Source: Roseibium aggregatum | GTDB lineage: Bacteria; Pseudomonadota; Alphaproteobacteria; Rhizobiales; Stappiaceae | DNA length: 64,000 nt | NCBI RefSeq assembly: GCF_017309185.1 | Contig: NZ_JAEKJZ010000008.1 | Span: forward strand, 151,921 to 215,920 | Reading direction: 5' to 3' | Shown: positions 9,220 through 17,829 of the stretch, piece by piece | Layout: each line of letters opens with the position of its first letter | Position numbering within the stretch: position 1 is the stretch's first letter | The notes under the pieces: generated by a model | What the model was told of the DNA's origin: nothing | Seen by the model: only the letters and a program-made list of their open reading frames with translations | Databases searched by the model: none | Position numbers and translations under genes: made by a program

Positions 9220-10044
9220 TCACTCCCCAGCGGTTTCCGCGGCGCGCGCGAGAACAAGTCTTGCCCTGGCGACGACCGGCGCGTCTATCATCTTGCCATC
9301 GACCTTCGCAACGCCGGCGCCGGCGATCGCCGCCACGACCTTGCTGGCCCATGATATTTCGTCTTCGTCCGGACGGTAACCGGCCTTGGCCGGTGACAGC
9401 TGGGCCGGATGGATGAGCAGTTTTCCCTTGAAACCGAGTTCCGCGCCATAGGCCGCTTCGCTCCGGATCAGATCGAAATCGCGCGTATCCGCCGTTACCC
9501 CGTCGACAGGTCCGGGTTTGCCGGCGATCCGGGCAGCCAGCACCAGTTCTGAACGGGCATGGGCAAGTGCGGCGGCCGTATGCGCGCAACCAAGATCGGC
9601 AGCGTAATCGAGCGAGCCGAAGAACAGGCGGTCGAACAGTGGTGCCAGGTCGCGCGCGCGCGCCAGACCCAGCGCGGTTTCGATCAGGGCGAAGGAGGCC
9701 GTCCCGGACGGCAGGGCCTGCCGGAGGGCTTCGGCCCCGGCGCAATCCTCCGCCTTCGGCAGCACCACTCCGGCAAAGCCACCTGCGCGCACCATCGCGA
9801 GATCCTCCTCGAACCAGGGCGTGCCGGCACTGTTGATCCGGACGCAGACCGGCGCCCCGTCGGCGTCGCAACGAAACGACGCAAGTGCCTGACGAGCGGT
9901 CGCCTTGTCTTCGGGCGCGACGGCATCCTCGAGGTCGGCGATGACGCAGCTGGCTCCGCTCAAGCGCGCCTTATCGATCCGCTCCGGCCGCGTCGCGGGA
10001 GCAAACAGGGGAAAGAACAGCCGGTCGGATGTCAGATCTGTCAA
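9220..10044 (-). CDS. ccl: HpcH/HpaI-CitE family lyase, probable citramalyl-CoA lyase
   Basis: 274 residues of the CitE/malyl-CoA lyase family: FFPLFAPATRPERIDKA near the start, VIADLEDAVAPEDK, the Mg-ligand glutamate in ALIETALGL and the aspartate in FGSLDYAADLG. The start is TTG at 10042-10044; the next upstream in-frame alternative is blocked by a stop. Next to an HTD2-type hydratase and a family III CoA-transferase, the best reading is citramalyl-CoA cleavage to pyruvate and acetyl-CoA, the last step of itaconate breakdown. Malyl-CoA or methylmalyl-CoA lyase activity cannot be excluded. Confidence 0.68.
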   Translation of the reverse strand: MTDLTSDRLFFPLFAPATRPERIDKARLSGASCVIADLEDAVAPEDKATARQALASFRCDADGAPVCVRINSAGTPWFEEDLAMVRAGGFAGVVLPKAEDCAGAEALRQALPSGTASFALIETALGLARARDLAPLFDRLFFGSLDYAADLGCAHTAAALAHARSELVLAARIAGKPGPVDGVTADTRDFDLIRSEAAYGAELGFKGKLLIHPAQLSPAKAGYRPDEDEISWASKVVAAIAGAGVAKVDGKMIDAPVVARARLVLARAAETAGE

Positions 10045-10055
10045 AGCACGCGCCC

Positions 10056-11225
10056 TCAGAACGACCGGGGCAAGCCGAGCAGGTGCTCGCCCACATAGGA
10101 CAGGATCAGATTGGTCGAGACCGGCGCGACCTGGTAGAGCCGGGTTTCCTTGAACTTGCGTTCGATGTCGTATTCCTCAGCGAAACCGAAGCCGCCATGG
10201 GTCTGGAGACAGGCGTTGCCCGCCTCCCAGGAGGCGTCCGCCGCTAGCAGCTTCGCCATGTTGGCCTGCGCTCCGCAGTCTTCTTCCGCGTCGAACCGCC
10301 GACAGGCTTCGAAGCGCATCAGGTTCGCCGCCTCGGTGTTCACATAGGCGCGCGCCAACGGAAACTGGATGCCCTGGTTCTGGCCGATCGGCCGGCCGAA
10401 CACGACCCGTTCGCCGGCGTAATTCCGCGCCCTCTCCAGGAACCAGTAGGCGTCGCCGATACACTCGGCGGCGATCAGGGTCCGTTCGGCATTGAGCCCG
10501 TCGAGAATATAGCGGAAACCCATACCTTCCTCGCCAATGAGGTTTTCCTCCGGGATCTCCAGATTGTCGAAGAAGACCTCATAGGTCTCATGTCCGACCA
10601 TGTTCTTGATCGGGCGGATTTCCATGCCCTTGCCGATGGCGTCCTTCAGGTCGACGATGAAAATCGACATGCCCAGCGACTTGCGCTTCACCTCTTCGAG
10701 CGGCGTCGTGCGCGCCAGCAGGATCATCAGGTCGGAATGCTCGATCCGGCTGATCCAGACCTTCTGGCCGTTGACCACGTAGCGGTCGCCCTGTTTTCTC
10801 GCGACCGTCTTGATCTTGGTCGTGTCGGTTCCGGTCGTGGGTTCGGTCACCGCCATGGACTGAAGGCGCAGGTCTCCGGAGGCGATCCCGGGGAGGTAGT
10901 CCCGTTTCTGCCTGTCCGACCCGTGGCGCAGCAGGGTGCCCATATTGTACATCTGGCCGTGGCAATGGCCCGCGTTGCCGCCGGAACGGTTCACCTCCTC
11001 CATCACGATGGAGGCCTCGGCGAGACCGAGACCGGACCCGCCGTAGCTCTCCGGGATCATCGCGGCCAGCCAGCCGTCGCGGGTCAGCGCGTCGATGAAT
11101 TCTTCCGGATAGGTACCGTTCGCCGCGTGCCGGCGGTGGTATTCGTCCGGGTAGTCGGCGCAAAGCGAACGCAGCGCGCTGCGAAGATCGTCATGCCGGT
11201 CGGGCGAACTGGTCGGTAGGGACAA
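10056..11225 (-). CDS. acyl-CoA dehydrogenase family protein lacking the usual catalytic glutamate motif
   Basis: 389 residues with the standard fold: MAVTEPTTGTDTTKIKT as the FAD loop, VNGQKVWIS, and HGGFGFAEEYDIER near the end. Where most members have YEGTSEIQ with the catalytic Glu, this protein reads YQVAPVSTN at residues 364-372, so the base is absent from its usual place. It may use another residue, or act on a CoA thioester without alpha,beta-dehydrogenation. An acyl-CoA dehydrogenase is also found in the P. aeruginosa itaconate locus. The start at 11225 gives a normal N-terminus. Confidence 0.82.
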   Translation of the reverse strand: MSLPTSSPDRHDDLRSALRSLCADYPDEYHRRHAANGTYPEEFIDALTRDGWLAAMIPESYGGSGLGLAEASIVMEEVNRSGGNAGHCHGQMYNMGTLLRHGSDRQKRDYLPGIASGDLRLQSMAVTEPTTGTDTTKIKTVARKQGDRYVVNGQKVWISRIEHSDLMILLARTTPLEEVKRKSLGMSIFIVDLKDAIGKGMEIRPIKNMVGHETYEVFFDNLEIPEENLIGEEGMGFRYILDGLNAERTLIAAECIGDAYWFLERARNYAGERVVFGRPIGQNQGIQFPLARAYVNTEAANLMRFEACRRFDAEEDCGAQANMAKLLAADASWEAGNACLQTHGGFGFAEEYDIERKFKETRLYQVAPVSTNLILSYVGEHLLGLPRSF

Positions 11226-11252
11226 GGGTAAACTTCCTGTTCTCGATGCGGC

Positions 11253-12395
11253 TCACTCGGCCGCGCTTTTTAAGGAGGAAAACTCTTCGCGAATGAGCTC
11301 GGAGTGTTCGCCGAGCGCCGGAACGGGCCCGAAATTCGGCATTTCGCCGTCCATGAGGGCTCCCGGCGCGAGCAGGCGCACCGGGCCGGTCGGCGTGTCG
11401 ACTTCGACATACCGGTTCTGCGGATGGCGCGACAGGTCTTCCATCGTGCTGACCTTGCCGCAGGCAATGCCCGCGTCATGCAGCATGTCCGACAAGTCAT
11501 CGCGCGGGAATTGCGCGAACACCCGTTCGATCGTGCCGTCAAGCTCCTTGCGATGGGCCACCCGATTGGAGTTGCTGTTGAACCTGGGGTCGGCGGCAAG
11601 ATCCGGCAGTTTGAGCACCTTTTCGCAAAACTTCAGCCATTCCCGTTCGTTCTGGATGGAAAACAGGACCTGCTTGCCGTCGCTGCCTGAAAAAGCCCCG
11701 TAAGGCGCGATTGTCGGATGCGACAACCCGTTGCGTTCCGGCGACTTTCCGCCATAGGCGAACTGAAGGTAGGGAACGTTCATCCAGTCGGCGAGCGAAT
11801 GGAAGAGGCTCGCCGAAACGTGCCGGCCCTTGCCGGTGCGGGCGCGCCCGATCAGCGCCTGAAGAACCGCCTCGTGCGCCGTCATCCCGCAGGCGATATC
11901 GCAGACCGAGACGCCGACCCGCGCCGAGCTGGCCGCGTTGCCGGTTATTGCGGACAGGCCGCTTTCGGCCTGCACGAGCAGGTCGTAAGCTTTCAGTTTG
12001 CTGTAGGGCCCATCCTCGCCGTAGCCGGAAATGCTTACGGTAATCAGCCGGGGATTTTCCCTGCGCAACCGGTCGGGGGCAAATCCCAGCCGGTCGACCG
12101 CTCCCGGCGCCAGATTCTGGATGAAGATATCGGCCTTTTTCAGCATCGCCTCGAGGAGCGTCTTGTCTTCATCGTCGCGCAGGTCGAGACAGATGGATTC
12201 CTTGCCCCGGTTCAGCCAGACGAAATAGGCGCTCTCGCCGTGAACGAGATGATCGTACTCGCGGGCGAAGTCCCCCTCCGCACGCTCCACCTTTATGACA
12301 CGCGCACCGGCCTCGGCCAGGCGCCCGGACAGATAGGGCGCCGCAACGGCTTGTTCGATTGAAACAACCAAAAGGCCATTCAGGTCGTCCGTCAT
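11253..12395 (-). CDS. ict: family III CoA-transferase (CaiB/BaiF), probable itaconate CoA-transferase
   Basis: 380 residues from the ATG at 12393-12395, chosen because GGAG lies six bases upstream and it gives the family N-terminus (NGLLVVSIEQAVAAPY); a longer frame reaches 12584 but is not family-like. The candidate nucleophilic Asp is in VGVSVCDIACGM. LDLRDDEDKTLLEAMLKKAD and FIQNLAPGAVDRLG are typical of CaiB/BaiF. It would move CoA from a donor such as succinyl-CoA to the incoming acid. It is the first gene of the minus-strand operon, and a palindrome lies 62 bp upstream. Confidence 0.7.
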   Translation of the reverse strand: MTDDLNGLLVVSIEQAVAAPYLSGRLAEAGARVIKVERAEGDFAREYDHLVHGESAYFVWLNRGKESICLDLRDDEDKTLLEAMLKKADIFIQNLAPGAVDRLGFAPDRLRRENPRLITVSISGYGEDGPYSKLKAYDLLVQAESGLSAITGNAASSARVGVSVCDIACGMTAHEAVLQALIGRARTGKGRHVSASLFHSLADWMNVPYLQFAYGGKSPERNGLSHPTIAPYGAFSGSDGKQVLFSIQNEREWLKFCEKVLKLPDLAADPRFNSNSNRVAHRKELDGTIERVFAQFPRDDLSDMLHDAGIACGKVSTMEDLSRHPQNRYVEVDTPTGPVRLLAPGALMDGEMPNFGPVPALGEHSELIREEFSSLKSAAE

Positions 12396-12456
12396 GAAGT
12401 GCTCCAAGGTCATCCGGAAGAGGAGACCATTTGGCACGAAACAGGCAGACCTCGGT

Positions 12457-12482
12457 AATAACACTATCCGTGGTGTGTTATT
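12457..12482. promoter_or_regulatory. palindromic candidate operator upstream of the CoA-transferase operon
   Basis: AATAACAC at 12457-12464 and GTGTTATT at 12475-12482 form a perfect 8-bp inverted repeat with a 10-bp spacer, 62 bp upstream of the first start codon. It stands in a 255-bp gene-free interval that should contain the operon promoter. LysR-type regulators commonly bind such interrupted dyads, and a LysR gene sits at the other end of the operon. No second copy was noticed upstream of the LysR gene itself. Confidence 0.5.
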
Positions 12483-12650
12483 CGGTTTGGCTATGACACG
12501 CGGAATTCGCGGACGTCCAGGCACGCGCGGCTCGGGTGAAGGCGGTCCATGCGCTTGTGCGTCGCGCACCGGCCTCCCTTGCAAGGCCTGCCGGCTGAAC
12601 GTACGAAGCCTGGATCCCCATGCGGCCAGTCCGGCCTTTCAGTTCGCCGC

Positions 12651-13526
12651 TCAGAGCCGATCGAAGGCCTGGCGGTATTTTCCGAGATTGGCGTTCGTGT
12701 AAGCGGCGTAATCGAAATCGATGTCCGAAGTGATCTCCGATACCATGCTCCACATGGTTTCGCGAAGCAGCGAACCGCATTTCATCGCATCATAGCTTCG
12801 CATGAGGGCCGCATCCGGGTCGGCGCCGAAATAGCGCCGAAGCATCAGATGTTCCGCCTCGGGCGGAAGGCCGCAATTCGTGGCAAGTCCGCCGAGGTCG
12901 AAGAGCGGTGAGTTGTAGCCGCCGTATTCCCAGTCGACCAGCCAGAAACGGTCTCCGCTCCGCAGGATATTGGCCGGCAGGAGATCGTTGTGGCCGAGCA
13001 ACAGATCGACTTTGCCGACGGCCTTTTCCAGCAGGCCGGCCTGTTCCATCAGCAGCGGCAGTTTCGAAACATGAACGGAATTGCGGGCCTTCAGGAAAGC
13101 CGCGTAATCGCGCAGGACGTGAAACACCCAGAATGTCAGGACCGGTCCGCGCGTCTGCAGGGTGACCTCCACATGGGCCTTGCGGATGAGGTCCGTGACA
13201 TCGAGAAGGGTTTGCTGATCGTGAAGATCGTCTTCCTTCAAAGCCACGGACTCCACGTAGTCCAGCACCAGGATGCCGTCTTCGGCATGGTGGACACGCG
13301 GCGAGATCCGGGCGTCGGCAGCCGCCCGGCTGATGGCCAGCTCGTTGAACCGCATGACGCCGTGCTCAACAATGTCCTCACCGAAGCGGACCACGTATTT
13401 GCCGCGCCGGTCGGTCGCGACGAGATTGACATTTGTAATGCCGCCTTCGAGCGGCGCCACGTCTGTCAGTTCTTGCCAGCAGGGAAGAATCCGGGCCTTG
13501 GCGATGGCTTGGTCAAGTGGCGTCAT
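12651..13526 (-). CDS. choline/aminoglycoside kinase-like phosphotransferase
   Basis: 291 residues of the APH/choline kinase fold. The catalytic loop is LLLGHNDLLPANIL (Brenner motif HNDxxxxN) and the metal-binding motif is LVDWEYGGYN. LEGGITNVNLVA is the ATP-binding N-lobe. Proteins with this HNDL-DWEY signature include bacterial choline and ethanolamine kinases. Its start overlaps the permease stop by four bases, so it is the last gene of the ProX-ProV-ProW operon. Phosphorylation of an imported amino alcohol is the natural reading. A second paralogue lies at 18685-19614. Confidence 0.75.
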   Translation of the reverse strand: MTPLDQAIAKARILPCWQELTDVAPLEGGITNVNLVATDRRGKYVVRFGEDIVEHGVMRFNELAISRAAADARISPRVHHAEDGILVLDYVESVALKEDDLHDQQTLLDVTDLIRKAHVEVTLQTRGPVLTFWVFHVLRDYAAFLKARNSVHVSKLPLLMEQAGLLEKAVGKVDLLLGHNDLLPANILRSGDRFWLVDWEYGGYNSPLFDLGGLATNCGLPPEAEHLMLRRYFGADPDAALMRSYDAMKCGSLLRETMWSMVSEITSDIDFDYAAYTNANLGKYRQAFDRL

Positions 13527-15556
13527 TTCAATCCCAGCTTTTCCTGCGACGAGCGGGCGAGCGCCGTGACAACGCGATCGGAAATGATCGCGATGAATGC
13601 GACGGCCAGGCCTGCAACGATCCCCTGCCCGGTGTTGGCCTTGGTCAGGGCGATATAGACTTCCTGGCCGAGGTCCCGCGTTCCCACAAGCGCCGTGATG
13701 ACCAGCATCGAGATGGCCAGCATGATGGTCTGGTTCAGCCCCAGAAGCAGGGAGGGCGCGGCCAGCGGGAGCTTAATCCGCCAGAGGATCTGGCGTTCCG
13801 TACAACCGGACACCTTTCCGGCCTCGATCAGTTCGCCGTCAATGGAGCGTATGCCGTGAGCGGCGAAGCGAACGGCGGGAGCAAGAGCATAGAGAACGAC
13901 GGCCACAATCGCCGAGAAGTCGCCGACCCGGAACAGCATAACCACCGGGATCAGGTAAACAAAGCTCGGCAGCGTCTGCAGGGTATCGATCAGCACGCCG
14001 ATCACCGAATTGGCCCTCGCGCTCTGGCCGGCCCATATGCCGAGAGGAATGCCCAACAGGCTGGCGATCAGCACCGAGACCGAGCAGAGATAGATCGTCG
14101 TCATCGCTTCTCGCCAGAGCCCCGAGGCGGCGATGAAGGCCGTCATGACCCCCGCCATCGTTCCCAGTCTCCACCCGCCAACCCGTCCGGCGGCGAGCGC
14201 AACGGCAACGATGCCCCACGCCCAGGGAATGCCTGCAAAGAAACGCTTCACGGGCAGCAGCAACACGTTGAACAGCAGCGTTTTGACGGCTTCGATGGCG
14301 TCGAAGAAATTCACGTTGATCCATTCCATCGCCGAGTTCCAGAACGTCCCGGTCGTGATCGTGAATTTTTCCGGATACTCCTGGATCGCTGGAACGAACA
14401 TCCCGGCAAGCGTCGTTGCGACAACGATGGCGGCAACGGTCGAGAACCGGGGGTAACGCCGGTAGAAGAGAAGCTTCGGATCGGGATGGGCGCGTACCTG
14501 GCTGACGGAAAAGGCCTGGCTGAGACGGTCGAGCGCGATGGCCATGACCACGATGGCAAGTCCCGCCTCGATGCCTCCGCCGATATCGAGGCGGCGCAGC
14601 GCGGCCAGGACGTCGTAGCCAAGGCCGCCCGCACCGATCATCGACGCGATGATCACCATGTTGAGCGTCAGCATGATAACCTGGTTCACACCGACCATGA
14701 GCATCGGCATGGCTGACGGTATGAGCACCTTCCACATCAGCTGGCGCGGCCTGCAGCCGACCATGTGGCCGGCCTCGATGACCTCCTCGGGCACGGTCTG
14801 CAGCGCCACGGTCGAGATGCGCACCATCGGCGGCATTGCGTAAATGACCGTCGCGATAAGGGCGGCCACGGGGCCGAATCCGAACAGGACCAGAATCGGT
14901 ACGAGATAGGCGAATACAGGGACTGTCTGCATCAGGTCGAGGACCGGACGCAGCATACTTTCGAACTTGTGAGACCTGTAGGCGGCGATGCCGAGCGCAA
15001 GCCCGCCGGCGACACCGAGCGGGACCGCGATGAGCACCGAAGAGAGCGTGATCATGGCGCTTTCCCACTGACCGAAAACGGCCAGATAGGAAAAACACCC
15101 CCCTACCAGCAGCGCCAGGGTCCTGTCCCGGGCATAGAGAGCCAGACCGACCATGATCGCAATGATCGCGATCCAGCTCAGCGGTGCCAGAATTTCGACC
15201 GCCTGCTGTCCCTGACCCAGCATCAAGCCGTCTATGAGCAAATCGCGCACGAAATCGTACGGTGCCTCGATCAGGGCTGAAATGAACCGTGTCACGTCGC
15301 GAAAGGTGAACAAGCCGAAGCTCAAATCGTCAACGAGCCAGTTTATCGCATCGGAAATCCAGCCTTCCAGGGGGAGCTCGTAGGCTTTCGGGAACCGGAT
15401 GATCCAGCGTGCGTCCAACGCCTTGTAAAGCGCGAACGACCATGTGGAGAGCACCCAGGTCACAGCGAAAAGACCGATCCAGAAGACCCTGGACGCAGTC
15501 AGAAGGCCTCCGGGTACCGTCGCCGGCTTTACCTGCGTAACGAGCCCCTCGCTCAT
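13523..15556 (-). CDS. glycine betaine/proline-type ABC transporter, fused double permease
   Basis: 677 residues, about twice the length of a single ProW. It has two tandem permease halves, each with the cytoplasmic EAA-type loop (IEAGHMVGCRPRQLMWKV and IEAGKVSGCTERQILWRI). An N-terminal anchor segment precedes a soluble stretch. It forms the channel of an osmoprotectant-type (ProU/OpuA) importer in the inner membrane. It overlaps the ATPase gene by four bases upstream and the kinase gene by four bases downstream. With kinases and demethylating oxidases around it, uptake for catabolism looks more likely than for osmoprotection. Confidence 0.88.
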   Translation of the reverse strand: MSEGLVTQVKPATVPGGLLTASRVFWIGLFAVTWVLSTWSFALYKALDARWIIRFPKAYELPLEGWISDAINWLVDDLSFGLFTFRDVTRFISALIEAPYDFVRDLLIDGLMLGQGQQAVEILAPLSWIAIIAIMVGLALYARDRTLALLVGGCFSYLAVFGQWESAMITLSSVLIAVPLGVAGGLALGIAAYRSHKFESMLRPVLDLMQTVPVFAYLVPILVLFGFGPVAALIATVIYAMPPMVRISTVALQTVPEEVIEAGHMVGCRPRQLMWKVLIPSAMPMLMVGVNQVIMLTLNMVIIASMIGAGGLGYDVLAALRRLDIGGGIEAGLAIVVMAIALDRLSQAFSVSQVRAHPDPKLLFYRRYPRFSTVAAIVVATTLAGMFVPAIQEYPEKFTITTGTFWNSAMEWINVNFFDAIEAVKTLLFNVLLLPVKRFFAGIPWAWGIVAVALAAGRVGGWRLGTMAGVMTAFIAASGLWREAMTTIYLCSVSVLIASLLGIPLGIWAGQSARANSVIGVLIDTLQTLPSFVYLIPVVMLFRVGDFSAIVAVVLYALAPAVRFAAHGIRSIDGELIEAGKVSGCTERQILWRIKLPLAAPSLLLGLNQTIMLAISMLVITALVGTRDLGQEVYIALTKANTGQGIVAGLAVAFIAIISDRVVTALARSSQEKLGLK

Positions 15557-16581
15557 GCGCTTATCCGGCCGATCATGACGTCGATGGCGGCGCGGGCGTC
15601 GATCGTTCCGATGGCCGTGCCCTCCTCGTCGACGACCTTGAACGGATGGGCGGCTCCATCGATCTGTTCGATCGCGGCATCGACCGTCAGGCTGCCCGCA
15701 AGTTCGCCGGCATAACTGGCCTCGGGAACTCCGGGCGACATGACGGAACGCAGCTTCATCACCTTGGCCCGCGGAATATGGCGGGTAAATTCCTCGACAT
15801 AGGGTGTCGCCGGCCGCAGAACGAGTTCTTCCGGGGTGGCGGTTTGCTCAATTCGCCCGTCTTTCATGACGGCAATCCGGTCGGCAAGGCGGATCGCCTC
15901 TTCGAAATCATGGGTGATGAACACAATCGTTTTATGCAGCATGGATTGCAAGCGCAGGAACTCGTCCTGCATTTCCCGGCGAATGAGTGGATCAAGCGCC
16001 GAAAAAGGCTCATCCAGGAACCAGAGATCCGGATCGGCAACGAGGGACCGCGCGATACCGACACGTTGCTGCTGGCCGCCCGAGAGCTGGCGCGGATAGT
16101 AATCCTCACGCCCGGTCAGCCCGACAATCTCGATCATCTGGCGCGCCTTCTCCTCGCGGGTCCTGCGGTCGACGCCCTGGACATCGAGTGGAAAGGCGGC
16201 ATTCTGAAGCACGGTCAGGTGGGGTAACAACGCGAAGTGCTGAAACACCATTCCCATCTTCTTGCGCCGGACATGGATCAGCTCTTCGTCGCTCATCGAC
16301 AGGAGATCGCTCCCCTCGAATCTGATCTCTCCCGCTGTCGGTTCGACCAGCCGCGACAGACAGCGCACCAGGGTCGACTTGCCCGAGCCGGACAGGCCCA
16401 TGATGACGAAGATCTCTCCCTTCCGGATTTTCACGCTCGCGTCGCGGACCGCACCAATGATTCTGTTGTCCGCCAGATCCTGATCCGACGGCGCGCCATT
16501 GTGGCGCGTAAGAAATTCCCGGGGGTTTTGCCCATAGAGTTTCCATACTCCGCGGCAATCCAGAATGACTGGGCGCTCCAT
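15553..16581 (-). CDS. glycine betaine/proline-type ABC transporter ATP-binding protein
   Basis: 342 residues. The N-terminal lead with RKGEIFVIMG precedes Walker A GLSGSGKST; the signature is LSGGQQQRVGIARSL and Walker B LWFLDEPFSALDPLI, as in ProV/OpuAA. The C-terminal 70 or so residues look like a shortened CBS-type region, which in OpuA senses ionic strength; whether it still does so here is unknown. The gene lies 72 bp after the binding protein and overlaps the permease gene, so all three are transcribed together. Confidence 0.9.
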   Translation of the reverse strand: MERPVILDCRGVWKLYGQNPREFLTRHNGAPSDQDLADNRIIGAVRDASVKIRKGEIFVIMGLSGSGKSTLVRCLSRLVEPTAGEIRFEGSDLLSMSDEELIHVRRKKMGMVFQHFALLPHLTVLQNAAFPLDVQGVDRRTREEKARQMIEIVGLTGREDYYPRQLSGGQQQRVGIARSLVADPDLWFLDEPFSALDPLIRREMQDEFLRLQSMLHKTIVFITHDFEEAIRLADRIAVMKDGRIEQTATPEELVLRPATPYVEEFTRHIPRAKVMKLRSVMSPGVPEASYAGELAGSLTVDAAIEQIDGAAHPFKVVDEEGTAIGTIDARAAIDVMIGRISA

Positions 16582-16616
16582 CGCCTACTCCGGTCAAGAG
16601 GTCTTCAAATGCAAGG

Positions 16617-16644
16617 GCGGCGGCACCGTTCCCGGCACCGCCGC
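16617..16644 (-). other. hairpin between the binding-protein and ATPase genes
   Basis: GCGGCGG at 16617-16623 pairs with CCGCCGC at 16638-16644, and the stem extends inward with two G-T wobbles to a four-base loop. It begins ten bases after the binding-protein stop. There is no strong T-tract on the transcript strand. A partial terminator or mRNA-stabilising hairpin, which would give more binding protein than ATPase, is the usual explanation in such operons. Confidence 0.5.
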
Positions 16645-16653
16645 GACTTCCGG

Positions 16654-17595
16654 TTACTGGATCCAGCTGCTCCAGGTATCCTTGTTCGCATCCATCCACT
16701 CGGCAACCGTTTCATCGACCGACTTGCCGTCGAGGTCCACCTTCGCAACCATGGCGCCCATGTCCTGGTTGCCGATGGTGAAGGCCTTGATCGCCTTGGC
16801 TGCGCCCGGCCACTTGCCTTCGACACCTTCCCAGGCGACTTTCCAGATCGGACCGGTCGGCTTGCCGCAATCATAGGCGGCGTCAGAATTGATGCCGACG
16901 GAGGGATCGTTGTAGCACTCCGGCGAATACGGCGGGAACTCGATGAACTTGCCTTCATACTTGGCCGGCGCCCAGTGCGGCTCATAGAGCCAGAGCACAA
17001 TCGGCGCCTTTCGCTGATAGGCCGATTCAAGTTCCGCAAACAGGGCCGCATCGGTCCCGGCATGAACGACTTCGAAATCCATGCCGAGCGCTTCCACGCG
17101 CTCATCGTCAAAGCCACCCCAGGTCACCGGGCCGCCAAGGTAGCGACCAAGCGGTGCGGTCTCGGGCGTCGCGAACTCTTCCGCGCAGTCGTTGAGAGCT
17201 TTCCAGTCCGGCAACCCGGGGCAGACCTCTTCCATGTAGGAAGGATACCACCATTCCTCGATGGCGTTCATTCCGGTTTCACCCAGGTTCACGACCTTGC
17301 CCGATGCCGTCGCTTCATCCATGGCTTCGCGACCGGTGGTTTCCCAGATCTCCATGGCGACATCGAGGTCGCCCGTTTTCAGGCCGGCAAACTGCGCGAT
17401 GTAGTCGGCCTGGACATATTCGACATTGTATCCGGCCTTTTTCAGAACCTCACCCATGATTGTCGTCGTGATCAGCTGCCCGGTCCAGTCGTGGGTGGTC
17501 AGCTTGATCGGATCGGTCGATTCCGGTTCCGCGAATGCAGTATGTAACGTCAACGTGGACAATGCGGCTGCCGCCGCCAAGAGTTTACGCGCCAT
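16654..17595 (-). CDS. glycine betaine/choline-type ABC transporter substrate-binding protein
   Basis: 313 residues with an N-terminal signal peptide ending near TLHTAFAEPE and a mature domain of the OpuAC/ProX type (IKLTTHDWTGQLITTTIMGEV, then VAMEIWETTGREAMDE, WGGFDDERV, LYEPHWAPAKY). It has several Trp and Tyr residues of the kind that cage a quaternary ammonium group by cation-pi contacts. It is periplasmic and delivers substrate to the double permease. It is the first gene of the importer operon; the upstream region holds TCCACA-type sites shared with other promoters in this block. Confidence 0.85.
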   Translation of the reverse strand: MARKLLAAAAALSTLTLHTAFAEPESTDPIKLTTHDWTGQLITTTIMGEVLKKAGYNVEYVQADYIAQFAGLKTGDLDVAMEIWETTGREAMDEATASGKVVNLGETGMNAIEEWWYPSYMEEVCPGLPDWKALNDCAEEFATPETAPLGRYLGGPVTWGGFDDERVEALGMDFEVVHAGTDAALFAELESAYQRKAPIVLWLYEPHWAPAKYEGKFIEFPPYSPECYNDPSVGINSDAAYDCGKPTGPIWKVAWEGVEGKWPGAAKAIKAFTIGNQDMGAMVAKVDLDGKSVDETVAEWMDANKDTWSSWIQ

Positions 17596-17665
17596 TGAAG
17601 TTGTTCCCTACTGTTTGGTCTTTGTCCGACCCGTATATCGACCGGAAAGAAAAGCGTACCAACGA

Positions 17666-17704
17666 TTCCACAAAATGCAACACAAAGCCAACACTCCACG
17701 TGGA
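17666..17704. promoter_or_regulatory. TTCCACA and TCCACGTGGA candidate DeoR sites in a divergent promoter
   Basis: TTCCACA at 17666-17672 and the perfect 10-bp palindrome TCCACGTGGA at 17695-17704 (followed by AATATG) lie between the divergent binding-protein gene and the phosphatase-like gene. The half-site TGTGGA or a close variant recurs upstream of both dimethylglycine dehydrogenase-like genes at 22118-22156 and 23218-23286. This suggests a shared regulator, most simply the DeoR protein encoded at 22355-23167. Confidence 0.45.
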
Positions 17705-17829
17705 AATATGCGCAATTCATGTGGCTGTTTGCGCTGGTTTCGCATATCTTCATCGATATCAGATTTGCTGCAATGCACACCTGCCGTTGTACAAACCAAC
17801 GGCAACCACCTTTTCAAGGGGAAGCGAAA

